DNA of 47,330 nucleotides from Rhodocollybia butyracea (GCA_015501585.1 JADNRY010000454.1:1-47330); one strand, 5' to 3'; shown: positions 10,104 through 22,180, numbered from the stretch's first letter. Notes: a model not told the origin generated them from the sequence alone. Program-made: numbers and translations.

Positions 10104-11295
10104 CCAAAGTTTATGCGCCTGCGGGATTACAATAGAATAATTACTACATGGTCTTGTTATAACAATAAATGATCATACAATCTAGTTACTTATAATAACA
10201 AGTAGATAATTATTAAATCTGTGTCCTGAGCTCAGTACAGGACCTCTCGCTCCCACCCTAGTAGGTGTTGCCCAAAGAGCTTATCCAAAGCATGATGCCC
10301 ACTGGTACTATCCTGTTTACTTTACCTTCTAGCATGAACAAGAACTTTCATAGTTGTGTTCAAGACTGATGGGTAGTGTATGAGCTCCTCAATCTGATAA
10401 AGCAACTTTCCTGTTTAGCAAGAGTCTTTCTTGAACGTAACACCTGAAGGCCTGACTTTTGGCTTTATCAGCTCCATTCAACTATAGTATGTATAGTATG
10501 TATAAAAAAATATCTCCTCTCTCATAATTTCTGTTTATAGAAATTTGGCTTCTCAGTGCAAACCCGTTGTGAACGCATCCATGTGAGATGTCATGCATAT
10601 TTGAGTCCCGACATACACCATGGGATAAATGCAGGCAGCTTTCTTGTCAGTAAGCTCAACCCAGGTGTGAACTTAGTAAGTAATCTGGACTGTAAGTAGA
10701 TATCAGTATGAAGATCACAAGTAAATAGATAAATAAACTTACCCTCAGCAGTACATGAGTGTACAACAACTGAGGGAAATAAACAAAAGTATTGAAGTAT
10801 AAATAAAGTAACAGCACCGCCTAAATGATGCGGTCTATCAATGAAGTGAACAAAGGTAAAATATCTAAAATAAGAAAGGAAGAACAATCTTGAGCAGGGA
10901 AACACCTCCCCTTTTACCGGTAACAGGCCCGGAGGAGTGGGACTCATAATAGAGGCAACTCTTGCCTTGACACCAGGTTTTAAATTAGTCCTCCTCAAAT
11001 GGAGGTGACAACAGTTTGATATTCCATTGTTGCCGGGGTTGAAAGATGGGACTGGATATTTCAGATACAGAGTGGCAAGTTTCTGCTTCAGTTGTGGATT
11101 TAGATAGCATCAGCGATCCAGAATCACTGTTTCTGCATCCTGAAAGTAAAGATGAGCCAAGGCAATGAACTACATTCTTGCGCACCAGAAACGTGCAGGT
11201 CATGTTTGGCTTGAATTTTTTTAATGGCACCAGGAGTTAGCACAACAACTTTGCCATTGTCATATGGATCATCATTGTCACTGGGACCTCATCCG
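10104..11295. other. Unresolved intergenic sequence
   Basis: No gene is supported. On the - strand, 10985-11280 contains a stretch reading roughly DDPYDNGKVVV...TPGAIKK, interrupted by stops. It looks like degraded coding sequence next to the LINE end, but I do not recognise the family. Confidence 0.3.
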
Positions 11296-12471
11296 TTAGA
11301 TAACTTCCCACTCCAGTAGTAGTAGTAGTAGTAGTATTATACCTGGCTCCGCTCTACAGCGGGGTCCCACAAGGGAACAGCCAGACTCTAGGGGAGAGAG
11401 GCAGTGAGCTTGACCCAGTGTGCGGATGTTTGCCTCATGAACATCCAGGGTTACCTCACATGCAGAGATGAGGTGGGGGTCCACCAGCAAGGTATAGAAT
11501 TGTTTCACAATCTTTGGGGGCATCTGACGGTGGCCAACCAACAGGTCACAGCCTGCAATGCCCCTTGCTGCAGCCACAGCTGCAGAGCACTTGGCCACAT
11601 AGTGAGAGGTGAAGATATCTCTGTGTGTCAAGCAAAAGTGAACACCTAGTACATAGGCTACACAGTCCCTAAACTTCAGCATTTCCCCAGCCAATGTGAG
11701 TATTGGAAGGACCAGGGGAAGTACACCAAACAGCATCACCCAGGACTTGCTAGAACTGATTACCAGGCGATTGGCAAAGCACCAGCGTTCAAACGCATCA
11801 AGGTGGCGCTGAAGCCCAGATGCGGGGCCACGCAAGAGGAGAACAATATCATCAGCATGCTCCAGGTGGGATATCACAATAGACATGATCTCTGCATCCT
11901 CTGGGTCAAAGGAAAGGTGGAAAGTTGAGAGAAAAATATTCCAGAGAGTGGGACAGAGCACACAAAAGTGGAGAGAAAGCTTACCCTCATGAGCCAGGAC
12001 ATATGACATTCTATCATACAGCATGGGGAGCCAGTCAAAATACTGACCTGTTAGGCCTGCATCTGATAGCTTGACCCAGAGAGAAGCCTGACTGACAGAG
12101 GGAAAGGCATTGGAGACATCAACAAAAGCAGCATAGAGGGGCTCCCCCTGAGAGCGGGTGGCCTCAATAAGTGTGCAAAGGATGAAACCATTATTGTTAG
12201 TGCAGTATCCAGCATGGAACCCATTCTGGGAAGGGGGAGTAATACTGGACTTGGCCAGCATGCGCTGGAGCTTCAGGTGGACAAGTAATGAAGCAAACTT
12301 CAGAACGCAGCTCTCCAAGGCAATGGTGCAGTAGTTAACAGGGTCAGTGGGATCCTTCCCAATTTTTGAGAGTGCTATAATGATAGCCACCAGCCAGGAT
12401 GAGGGGATCTCATGCCCAGAAACCGCGTGCTGGAGGAGAGGGAGGAGGATCTCGTTGTTGATGGCCATGAG
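11296..12471 (-). pseudogene. LINE reverse transcriptase, 3' segment (inactive)
   Basis: The - strand frame 11296-12468 (390 aa) is a non-LTR reverse transcriptase. Visible are NGFHAGYCTNNNGFIL, FVDVSNAFPSV (palm motif A, catalytic Asp), PTLWNIFLSTF, LEHADDIVLLL (the YADD box as HADD) and SSSKSWVMLFG. The protein jumps from the FCVLC segment straight to PTLWN, so the usual GxxxGDPxSP-type loop before that motif is absent. After LGQAH the sequence skips to a short 3' tail, so thumb and C-terminal regions are lost. The last residues, a run of leucines, are read-through of the AGT microsatellite at 11315-11335 (CTA on this strand). It is contiguous in frame with the fragment at 13159 if the MITE at 12472-13155 is removed. 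It is a dead copy. Confidence 0.8.
11315..11335. repeat. (AGT)7 microsatellite at the LINE 3' end
   Basis: Seven AGT units form (CTA)n on the LINE strand, directly after its coding end. Short microsatellite tails are common at the 3' ends of fungal LINEs, so this probably marks the element's end. Confidence 0.6.
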
Positions 12472-13155
12472 TAGGGTTTTAAAGTGTGGTGTGGTTTGGT
12501 TTTGTCAGCCATTTTGGGCAAACTGATAACTGCACCAGTGGTATATTTTTAAAATTTCAGCAAACCTTGCACTGAACTGATAAGAACTGCCTCACTGGTG
12601 CTGGTTCAGTGCAGTTATGCGGTTTTGAACCGGTTTGGCAAATAACCCGGTGCAAACTGGTGCGGAACTGGTGAAAACAGCAGTTATACCAGTTTCAAAA
12701 CATCATATACCCTGTAGTGTTGCCTAATAAGATAATCTCTACTTATGAACAGTGTATAAAGGTATTCTTACATTAGTATAAAGTAAATTTGATGCGGTCA
12801 TCAAGATTTTGATTGTATACAGCTCACAGGCACCCAAATCAAATGTGGCACATGGGCGCCTGTGAGCTGTATACAATTAAAAATTTGATTACCAGATCAC
12901 ATCTACTTTACAATACATAAAGTCAGGCTTGAAAAACACAGTTAATAAATTATTTTCATTATGTAAATTGCACTGGTTGACCACCGGTTACCACCGGTTT
13001 TGATCAGTTATGCAAATTCTTCAATTTCCAAGAACCGCAAACCGCACCGGATGCAAACCGCTGCACTGGTGCAACCTTTATTTACCCTCACTATGGTTCA
13101 GTGCAGTGCGGTTGTCAGTTATCCAACAGTTTGTGCACTGCACTTTAAAACCCTA
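12472..13155. mobile_element. Non-autonomous hAT-type MITE (684 bp) inside the LINE
   Basis: The ends are perfect 15-bp inverted repeats, TAGGGTTTTAAAGTG and CACTTTAAAACCCTA. They are flanked by 8-bp direct repeats with one mismatch, GCCATGAG (12464-12471) and GTCATGAG (13156-13163). Eight-bp target duplications and TAGGG-type ends are typical of hAT transposons. Subterminal sequence is rich in ACCGGTTT, AACCGC and GGTGCA motifs, as hAT ends often are. There is no transposase. Removing it and one duplication restores the LINE frame (DLLM followed by AINNE), which confirms both the boundaries and the order of insertion. Confidence 0.85.
12780..12909. repeat. Foldback inside the hAT MITE
   Basis: Two 56-bp arms (12780-12835 and 12854-12909) are inverted copies at roughly 80% identity, with an 18-nt loop. 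The inner 20 bp around TTGTATACAGCTCACAGG are nearly perfect. It may be a second small element nested in the MITE, or the MITE's own internal palindrome. Confidence 0.75.
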
Positions 13156-13158
13156 GTC

Positions 13159-13445
13159 ATGAGCAGGTCATAGGTGGCAGAGTCCACCCCTGAGGTGTTT
13201 GAGTGATTGGTCACCTCCAGATAGGCCTTAATCTCTGCAATGTCCTCCAGGGTGATAGGCTCATTGAAGACAGCATACCTGGAGGGTGGGGAGGGAAAGG
13301 GAATTTGATTAACAAGGAACTCATCCTGCAGATGCTCAATGAGGTTAAAGTTTGGGGACAGCGCATCTGGGGGATTCATGCGAGGGACAAACATGCCCAG
13401 GATCTGATCCAGGGACACCCTAGAAATAGGTGCCTCCGGGTAACA
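13159..13445 (-). pseudogene. LINE segment upstream of the reverse transcriptase core
   Basis: The - strand reads PEAPISRVSLDQILGMFVPRM, then EPITLEDIAEIKAYL and SGVDSATYDLLM. That is the linker before the reverse transcriptase domain, directly upstream of the 11296-12471 segment once the MITE is removed. At its upstream end the similarity stops near GTAAC (13439-13445), where a second insertion begins. Confidence 0.65.
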
Positions 13446-15694
13446 AGCCCGCTTGTAGTACGATATTAGGCCTAAGATCAGCCTAAGGTGTGTAACCGTA
13501 CATTTTGACATTTTGTACATGTTATACAATGCAATAAGAGAGTTATATGGAGCCCGAGCATGATAGCTGTTGCTGAGGCAAAGAACTTAACAATAATACT
13601 CAGCGAGCTGTGAAGGTACATTCACAAGTGTAGCCTAGAGCCAAGCTAGCAAGGATACCTGGGCTGCCCAGAGATGTAACACTAGATCATCAATCTAGTT
13701 ATACCCAAGACTGCATACTCTCTAAACTACAGGACATCTCGAAGCGGGATAAGTACTAAGCCAACGCATTACTCGAGGGAAGGAATTATGAGGGAAGGCA
13801 TCCCTCGCACTAAGACCCCAAACGAACTATGTTAAGATGTGGACTTTACAGTCCATAAAATGGATCAGAACAATCCGAGGAAACCGTAGAGGTCTATTCG
13901 CGGTACCAGTTGTAACCGTGAAGACAGTAGAAACATGCTTAGCAGTCCTACGGAAAGTTACACACCGGGATAGCCTTGGCAAATCGAAATGTTTGATCTT
14001 AGAAATCATACATGGGAGGTCTTATCCATTAAAGCCGACTATCGGGAATCACTTGTACATACTCAGTGCAGTTGCTTGAGAATAACATAAGTGGTGTCAT
14101 TGGAAGCTAGACAACAGGCCTTCTCAAGAGAATGTTAATCACACTCAGGATGGACAGAACTATCCGAGGAATAGAATGAAACTCACCCAAGGGAAACCGG
14201 GCGGCAAGTGATCATGAAGCGTAAAGGTACTCCTGACCCAGAGAATTGTGGAGTAATCAGAGAAACCTCGCTCAGATCAAAACACTTAAAACTATGTTAA
14301 TCCTCACAAAATCATATTTTACCTCTGATATATACCAAGAGTGGACTATTTCTTTATTGTGTGTACCATATTTAGGCTGGAGTTTCCTTTCCGAGCCAGA
14401 TTCCTCTGTTCCACTCTCTTTCCATCTCTCTCTGTATCTGTTTCATCTATTTTTGTATTAAACTCTCTCTACTCAGTATATAAGCCAGACATATTTATTC
14501 AATAAGAAAGTTACTTGCCACCTCCCCTGTATGAGATTGGTTGTGTTCCTTCACCTCGAAGTTTCTTGCCCTCAACTTGACTGCTAAGACCAGTGCTCTG
14601 TAGAACGTCCCCTCGGGACTAGTAGCGTGACGCCTCCTGACTTGGTTATCTTTAGAAAGTAATAAATGTCACGAAGTTACTTACCACCTCAGTGTTTGAG
14701 ATTGGTTGTGGTTTCTTCACCTCAAAGGATCTTTCCCTCGATTTGTATGTTAGGAAGTGAGCTCCGTAGAATGTCCTCGGGACTAGTAGTGTGACGCTTC
14801 TCTACTTAACTACGAGTTGGTTGTTAGTTTCTTCACCTAGTAAGTAGCTGGTCACCTCTCTACGTGTTCCTGCGGAGAAGTGTTAGTTGCTTCATGAAGT
14901 TGTTAGCCAGTCTTGACGCTTTACTGCGGAGTGACTGATAGTTTCTTCAAGGAGTTTGATTTACTGTCATATTACTTGCTTGGCGGAATTTGGCCTGTAA
15001 TAGAATTTCACAAACTTCCTTTGGCCCACTTGAGAATCTGATCGAGTCTTGAGTGTGTGAGTTCCCTCAAACTCCAGATCAACCTTAAATCTAGTTGCTT
15101 CCTTAGAGGGGACGGTTTCTAGTAAGGAATTATTTGGCTCCAGAGTGAGGGTTCCTTAGTCAACTTCCCTGTGAAGTTAGGCGAGCCACTAAGATTGTGG
15201 TACAAGTTCCTAGTGATTAAGTTCACTCACAATATCATAGCTTGGCCCAGAGTTTGGTTGAGGACTTTACAGTGTCACAGCAGCTAGTGCCAGAGTTTGC
15301 CTAGGGTTGTTGACAAACCTCGAGATTACTATTCTAGCTAGAGCTAGAGTTTGCCTAGGAGAACCTTAGTTTTGTTGTATTGGTTTTGGACACATACACA
15401 TTATTGGTTTTGGTTTGGTTATATTGATTCGGACATCCTGACGTTCCCTTGTACATATGTACACCCAACTAGGCTTCCCTTGACTCAGTTCTGAGAGTTG
15501 TCCAAGCTTAGTTACCCATGTTAACGCAATGGTCTTGAACCTGGAGCAACCGCGTGCATACCTCCGATACTATCAAACTTTCCCTCGGGGAATCTCTGAC
15601 AACCCACCCTCGCTCCCTTACATATTGATAGTCTGGTTAGGTGCGGTAGCGTTTTTGTTAGGTTGTTTTATAGCACCTTTCACACACCTACATG
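13446..15694. mobile_element. Unclassified 2.25-kb insertion in the LINE
   Basis: Consecutive LINE parts in the same orientation flank this block. Both junctions carry TAAC (13442-13445 and 15695-15698), a possible 4-bp target duplication. Joining the LINE there leaves a one-base frame difference, so a small indel or a slightly different boundary is possible. There are no terminal inverted repeats, no long terminal repeats and no recognisable transposase or reverse transcriptase. Inside are paired motifs (GAACAATCCGAGGAA and GAACTATCCGAGGAA), the 166-bp tandem duplication at 14508-14808, and a short open frame from 15529 (MVLNLEQPRAYLRYYQ, then one hydrophobic helix) that runs out into LINE sequence. 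I cannot assign a class. Confidence 0.5.
14508..14808 (+). repeat. Tandem duplication, period about 166 bp
   Basis: AAGTTACTTGCCACCTC (14508) and AAGTTACTTACCACCTC (14674) start two diverged copies. Each contains TGAGATTGGTTGTG and ends with CTCGGGACTAGTAG followed by GTGACGC. Weaker echoes (GTTAGTTTCTTCACCT; GATAGTTTCTTCAAGG) continue to about 14960. Confidence 0.65.
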
Positions 15695-15952
15695 TAAATA
15701 CCCAAATAACGACCAGAATGTATGAGGGCTGTCAGCAGCTGCCTCGCAGAGCTTCAGGAGAAAGGAGTCCTGTTGAGCCCGTTTGTGGGCCCGCCCGCGG
15801 TGGGCCAAGCGCTCCACCACCACACGGGCCACTGGGGGCTGAGGGGCAGGCACAGACTCAGCCAAAGAGGTCGATACTTTCGGAATGGATGAGGGGAGAG
15901 GAGGCGATGCCCATTTACGGGCCAAACGATCATAAGTATTAGCCTTTGACAA
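15695..15952 (-). pseudogene. LINE fragment, more 5' part
   Basis: The - strand frame reads ANTYDRLARKWASPP near the start and EAAADSPHTFWS at the end, before running into the unclassified insertion at 13446-15694. Its order and orientation fit the region between endonuclease and reverse transcriptase of the same LINE. The upstream boundary near 15952 is abrupt, and no endonuclease is seen, so the element is 5' truncated. Confidence 0.5.
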
Positions 15953-17200
15953 GCTCGGTACCGTCCTCTACTTCCGTCTCTCCTCTAATCAGCTCTTCCG
16001 TGACAACTTGAATTACCCAGTTGCTTTTCCTCCATCTAGCCGTTGGCACTGCGGGGGATTTTTTAAATTTTTTTGAAATCTTTTAAGCCGTGCGTACAGG
16101 TAAAACTAAGTACCAAGACACGGGGAGGTGCAACAGACCTGCACCTCCATTCTATGTAGTGTATGTAATTGTGGAAGGTCTTTGGGTATTGACGGAGCTA
16201 CAGGTAGTGGTTGTGTGTATCGGGGGGGATGTGTAGTTAGTCGTTGTTCAGGCCTGTGGGGCACTGCGGGTGATGTTCACCACTACGCCAACAGCCTGTC
16301 TCTTTACACCGACCTCTCAGTACCCTGCGGCGTCTGTTTAAACATGGTGCGGCCAGTGAACCGAAGATGGAGGCTCACCGCGCTTGCTCTCGCCAATCTA
16401 AACCTCAAGTTTGTACACTTGATGTCGACATGCGTCAGAAGCCATTGATTCCCAGCTAACGTCTCCCGGCTGCAGACCTTGTTGCAGAATTTAAGGAAGA
16501 ACTAGGTGCCGTGGATACTTCACTGGAGGGAAACGCCCAGTAGAATATAAGGTTGATATAAGCCTGGTCGCCGTTCTCCAAGTGAATGATAAAATAATGA
16601 TTCTTCTACTTACACGTCGTTGTATATACTATATATTATTATATAGTGCAGTCAAGCTCGGAAAAACGATTTGATCAATTGAACCAACATCTACCGACTT
16701 GAACTTACACGATGACAGGTTTCGTAGGGGCGTGTTTAGTTATTGCAGGTAGGCAGGTTTTGACATTGCGAGCATGAGAGATGGGAAATGCGGAGTGGTG
16801 CTGGATTGGAGGTGGATATCAATGTCGAGGGCCGAGCACTGGAAAAGGGGAAGTCTTGAACAAAGTATTTCCTGGCCACACCCTCACCGGCACCTCAAGG
16901 CCTCACACTCGACTGTCTCAAGCTTCACCTCCTTTCCATCCCTCCGCTAACGCTCACCCCAATCCCAACTTGGCCCACCCAGTTGGACCCCATCGTACGA
17001 ACTTGAGTTATCGCCTCCTACGTCTGGATTGCCTTCAGAAAGACCTATATTCACAAAAATCCATGTGAGAGTGAGGAAGCTCCGCTCTGAGGTCGTCGCG
17101 CTGATAAAGGCAAATTGGGCAATAGAACCCAAATGGACAGTCCCGAGCGAAGATTTGACACTAGGTGTGGGGCTGTGTTCAGTCGTGCGTCGACCGCCGT
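15953..17200. repeat. Unresolved spacer, then duplicated intergenic block
   Basis: From 15953 to about 16430 I see no gene. From about 16430 the sequence matches the block after E1 (CCCAGCTAACGTC, TACTTCACTGGAGGGAAA, TATTTCCTGGCCACACC), but no secreted-protein gene precedes it here. It leads into Rgp1-like copy 2. An AT-rich TATATAC/TATTATATAG stretch sits at 16622-16648. Confidence 0.45.
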
Positions 17201-18290
17201 GGCACATCTTCTGAGTTGTGAGTAGAGCATGTCGTAGAGAACCCAGATTCAGTGCCTTCTGCTGCTCAATTTGGGCCGCGGATAATGGCAGAGGCGGAAG
17301 ATGAGAACATGCGGAGACAGAGCGTACGGGGATGATTCAGATTGCACAGGTGTACGAGAAGAAATCGATTTGGTAGATGAAGCTTTAATGAAGAGCTGGA
17401 GGGATGGAATCGGCGTCAAAGTCACTTCAATTGCGCGTATGAGTAAAGTGTGAGGTCGGGCTTGGTTTCTGTTGAGATCGAGAAACACGCGAGAGCCGTG
17501 TCTTCGAACGTGGGAGTATAGGCAGTAGTCTCACACGCCAGAAATCTCGAGAGTGAGAAAATCGTTCACTCATGGGATATAAGCAGATGACAATGCTGGA
17601 CCTATCCGGGACATAGATGCAGGTGCAGCAAGGAAAGAGTGAAAGAGCATTTGATGAAGTATAAGCAGGAAGAGTAGGCAGCCCAGATGTAGGAGATGCA
17701 ACGAACGCCAACGTGTTCGATGTGCTCGAAGTGCTCAGCGCACTTGTCGGAGAGGCTAGAGACGTCGACGGAAGTGATTCTGACCGGGCAAGCGGTGAAG
17801 AAACTCTGGGTGACGAGGGAGCTAAATTTTCCAGATCAATTCACGGTCAGAGTAAGAGAAGAAATAGAGAGGACACACGCAGAAAGTGCGGCTTAGCAGC
17901 AAATGATCTTTGCAGGTAAGATACTGATTTTACGACCCGTTTTTCCTCTCTAATTATGAGACGTTATCATCTTCGATGTCTTCCTGGTCTTCATCCACCC
18001 CAGAAAAGAATTTTGTGAGCATTTTCTCCCGCCGCTGTTCAACCAGATCCAGCACTAATCCAAAACTCCTTCCTATTTACCGTCGGCCATCGGACGCCAA
18101 CGCCAACGAATCTTGTTTAGTTTGTTGATAGTTCTTGTAGTTTTTGGCTGTATAAACCAGCGGGAGATGTTGGAGGTCTTGCAATAGAGGCTGAGCTGAC
18201 GGGTTGAGATGCCAGTTTGCGAACGAGGTCAGGCCTTCAGGTCCGGCCCGGGGTTATAGGTGTTACGCAGTCGATTTTAGGATGGATATC
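17200..18290 (-). pseudogene. Rgp1-like gene fragment, copy 2
   Basis: This copy aligns with copy 1. The - strand reads AFVASPTSGLPTLPAY, then CTCIYVPDRSS, then after frame breaks TLTPIPSLQLFIKASSTKS. Further upstream (about 17990-18060) comes LVEQRREKMLTKFFSG, which fits the conserved EQRRxxLLAKSLS-like helix I recall in Rgp1. The pieces lie in different frames with stops, so it is not functional. It shows which segments are shared among the duplicates better than any single copy. Confidence 0.5.
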
Positions 18291-20500
18291 CTTAGGTATG
18301 TTTTCTTTCGCTTATTTCGGCTGTTAAACAATAGGATACTTGAGCCAGTCGCGTTCCCAGAGAATAGGCCAGAAAAAAACTTAACCAGTACGTCTCTTTA
18401 ATCTCTCTAAACTCTCTAACAACTCTAGCAGCGCAGACTCGAGAATGCCCGATCCTAGAAATCTTCAAAGTGCTCGTCCTGGTCAACTGCTGGTCTTTTT
18501 TTCGGGCGGCAAACGCTGCTGGTACTTTTAATCTACACGAAAGTTGCTCTCATCTTTCTTAGACCCAAGGCACGGATTCAGTCGAGAGAACAAACACTGT
18601 CGTTGGGTCGTTGTCAAGTCAATGTCCAACTTTGGCGCACTCCTCAGGTCTCATTAACTCCCGTTGACTGCAATTATTCCCACCTAGACATCTCAATACC
18701 ATATTTCTCTTGGAAAACAGTCACGTCGGCTTCGATACATTAGTGCAAACAAAATCTCCTGGGGTTTCCGAGGATCTTGTCAGTGCCCTCAAGAACAAGA
18801 GTACCTCAAGATCGAGCGAAGCTGTGGACAATTGAGAGGCTTCCCAGGCATGTTTTCGTTCGACTGTTAGACTACGGTATATTTACTTGGGAATCTTAAT
18901 CAGGGAGCTACGGAGCCTATGGAAGTTGTATCTAGCGTTTACACCTTGGCTTACGCCGTATCGGAGATGTCGTTACTAGAAACAAGCTCGAACGAATGCG
19001 CCAAAAGTAGGCCAGCTCTCCATTCATCAGTGGTCAAATTTTTCAAATACTAATCGAAATCTCACTGTCCCAGAATCCTCGAAGGTATTCGGACATGTCG
19101 GTGCCTCAAAACTCCGGCTTGCGAAGAGGTGGCCCTTCCAGCTTCTAGGCCGGATATCATTCCGCCAAAGGGCCAGTTGTCGAGCATGCCAGTTCTACGC
19201 CTTAAACTCAAATCGTGTGTGTTACACGTATTCGGAACTTTGGACTAGGGGCATTCGTAGGTGAACTCTCCAGTCTAAATGATATTTTTTTCGTCCTCAT
19301 CTTTCTCAGGTCAAACGCACATATAAGCAATTACTCGATGGAACGATGCGGGATTTGTCTAAACGCCTACCTTGAAGAGATAACCTAGTTGACTGCTTCG
19401 TCTATCCTCGGCTCAGCCGCAACAACTCGCAAATCTATATCTGGCCAAGCGCAATACGGTTCGACCCGCCTGTAGAAGTCCTCCTAATGATGAAATCATA
19501 CCTCCGTGGTTCAGTGCACCCACTACCCTCCACTCTATTCGCCACAACTCCAATAATCCGTATGCAGAATCCTTACTTCCTTTCCCAGCACCTCCATCCC
19601 AACCCTCATATCACCCCTCAACGCGATGATTCTTTCAGCACCCGCCACGGATTGCATAGCTCGGACGTCAATCGCTCATTCAAGGAGAACTTCAACAACG
19701 CAACCCACCCTCGAATGTCGAAGCCGTACTTATCTATGAAGAAACAGCGGATCTGGCTGTTACCGTTGTTCCGATGGCTTGCTCGTGATGGTAGAAACAA
19801 GTAGAAACCGAAACAGTCAATCTATTATCTAGTAGATATGATAAGCTGTGTCAACTTTGTCCTCAAAGCCAAGAGCATCCCCATCTTAGGACACGTTTCA
19901 AGTGCCCCGGAAACTCCCCTCAAACATTCCCCTACCCGGTAAATTGCCTGAAGTACGATAAGTAAGTAGTTTCGAGATAAGCTGCAAGCGGCTTATCAGA
20001 GCTTATCAGAGGATAAGAGAGGCAATGAGTCGCGTCCCATTCAATTTCACTTCGGATTCTCGTCGCCAGTCGCCAAACCCGTTTTCTGCTTCACTTTATT
20101 CTGCATGTGCGATTACCCAATCCCCCCAATCAAACTCGTAACTCTTCTAACATTGGTCATTGTAACTTCTCAGTTGTCTTCACTACTATACTATTGCTTA
20201 TCCCGTTAGTAGCAATGCGCTATTTTGCCGGGGACAGTCATGTGAATAAAAAAAAATCGCTCAAAATTCCGAGAAAACCGTGGACGCCCCTACAGGCCTG
20301 CATGTAACCCTCATGAAAACCCTTTGGTACGGCCTTCAGAGCCTTTTTGTCCTCCATTTTGCGACACCTGCCGCCCGTTTCCCTGCACAGCCACTACTGA
20401 TAATCTCCTTCGGGCCAACTCGGAGGATGATGCTGCTGACCGGGGACCCTCGGTCTTATCCTTATCAGTCCTTATCTCGGGCGATGAACCCTTATCGGTT
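18291..20500. other. Long gene-poor stretch before E2
   Basis: Up to about 18720 this still matches 4640-5060. Beyond that I recognise no gene, RNA or transposon. The open frame 19487-19804 (105 codons) is the longest, but it has no signal peptide, splice context or family motif. From 20280 onward the sequence begins to resemble the leaders of the other secreted-protein genes. Confidence 0.35.
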
Positions 20501-20520
20501 AATGTGGAGTGCGTCGAGGA

Positions 20521-20528
20521 TATAAACG
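20521..20528 (+). promoter_or_regulatory. TATA box of E2
   Basis: TATAAACG lies 147 bp before the ATG, in the same local context (GAGGATATAAACGAAAC) as in E3 and E5. Confidence 0.6.
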
Positions 20529-20667
20529 AAACTAAAAAGCAAACTCTCCCCCTTGCTCTTTCCCAACTGCTGGTTCAGTTGACTCGTGCGCGCCCTTTGT
20601 TGTCAGCATCTCACCGACATCCCCAGCACTTCTCTCACACAGCACTATCTAATTATCTCTCTCCATC

Positions 20668-21510
20668 ATGATGTTATTCATACATTATTACTCGCTAGGC
20701 TTCATTCTCCTCGCGTTACTCGTTTCCCCTATATGTGCTGCGCCAACACCAACGCCAACGCCAATCGTAAGACATACATGATGCATCGATTCCTGGTAAT
20801 TTACTGACTTTTTCCAAAACTAGGGACCATACGGTGACACGTATATAGTGCAAGTGCTCGATAGGAACGGTTACGAAGTACAAGTCCCAACCACAGCGCA
20901 GAACCGCATTAAGATATCCATTAGTACCATGGCGACGCAAAGGTGGAGGATGCATTTTGAAGACAACACCATCCCAGTGAAACCGGAGCTAGTGAAACCG
21001 GAGCACATACAACTGATCGCGAGGGGTAGACATATAGAACCTGGCCTCTCGGACATGCTTTATTACAACCTCACAGGAGTGAACTTCTGCACCAATATGA
21101 CACAGTTCCAGGGATATGGCTATGGATACGCCGTCACCTCATCGAAGGAGGGGATTCCTCACGACATGGTGTTTGGTGGGGCTGTCTCCGACGCCAAGAA
21201 CTTTGATTTTTCTGGGGTCGTCCTCCACCCCAAGCTTCTCTCCGCCGAGGAGCAAAAGAAGCATGTGAAGCATGAATATACGGTGTACTATGCCATTGCC
21301 TTGCAACAACCCAGCGCGGACGGGATGTCAGACAAAATCTATGACTTCGCGGATGAAGCAGCTATCGAGTTTTTCGAAAAATTTGCGCGGCTAAGCGGTT
21401 GGGTGATGGTAATGGCTCGGATTAAGAACCCTGAGCCTCCCATACCTATTACAGATGCTGCGGTCTTGTTCCGGGAGAATGCATTGAAGAAGGCCGTGGT
21501 CCTGGCGTGA
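20668..21510 (+). CDS. Small secreted protein E2 (type I)
   Basis: Two exons, 20668-20766 and 20824-21510, with a 57-nt phase-0 intron, give 261 aa. Residues 1-24 (MMLFIHYYSLGF and a Leu-rich core, ending ICA before AP) are a signal peptide, followed by a short APTPTPTP repeat. The mature part keeps the type I order: YIVQVLDRNGYEVQ, HIQLIARGR, LYYNLTGVNF, GYGYGYAVTS, FGGAVSDAKNFDFSGVV, LLSAEEQ, YTVYY and WVMVMARIK. It carries an insertion relative to E1 and E3 (about 15 residues with VKPELVKPEH). A second in-frame ATG follows directly after the first; either could start translation. Function is unknown. The frame is intact over the whole length although its surroundings are decayed, which hints at selection. 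Confidence 0.8.
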
Positions 21511-22180
21511 TGTTAATCCAAAGGAAGGGAAGGCGGTAGCGATATGTTTGTAACTCGAATAAATCCCAGCCATATTCTCAAATTAAACTAAATCAGCCCC
21601 CCAACCGTCAAAGACGATATCTGTTAAACGTTCGAGCTCGGAAGCCTACTTCATCCTCTCGGCTATCTAGCCTCCTTTGTACAACATAGTACGACTCTGA
21701 CTCAGACGATATTGGTCTGTCGTACATCCGGCCTTAGACCCTTTAGCAGGTATCATCCCAAAGGAAGAATGAGGCGTGTATACTTTACCGGAAAGCTTAG
21801 TAGAACACAAGGTCGGTTAAGGTACTAGTTCTCGCAGTGAATAATGCAACAAAGATGACTCGTCTACTTACATGACATTAGATACTACAAATATGGTGCA
21901 GACGGCCCTCAGAAATATCATCCCCGTCCGCTGTAACGAAAAAACGATGCTGCGATGAAAGAGGTACAGGATTTTACGACGCCCGTGTTTAACCAGGTCC
22001 ATCGGTAGAACCCGAATGAGTAGATAGCTGAATGAAGCGTTGGGAATTGACAACCCAATACGGTTCCCGAAGTAGAAGCCAAGGCTGGTAGTAACTTGAT
22101 TTTAACGGTCGATCTCAGTCCTAGCTTGGAAATCTCCATATAGGACTTCCTCCCACAAATGACCGCCCAAGATCCTGAGC
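21511..22180. repeat. Duplicated intergenic block after E2
   Basis: GACGATATTGGTCTGTCG (21703), AGTAGAACACAAGGTCGG and GTCTACTTACATGACATTAG correspond to the blocks after E1, E4 and E5. The copy is shorter than the others. No gene is supported. Confidence 0.5.

Noticed and set aside
15529..15942. 137-codon protein with a membrane helix
   Set aside because: Its second half is LINE sequence read antisense, so the frame is a fusion across an insertion joint.
19487..19804. 105-codon + strand frame
   Set aside because: No signal peptide, splice context, paralogue or motif supports it.
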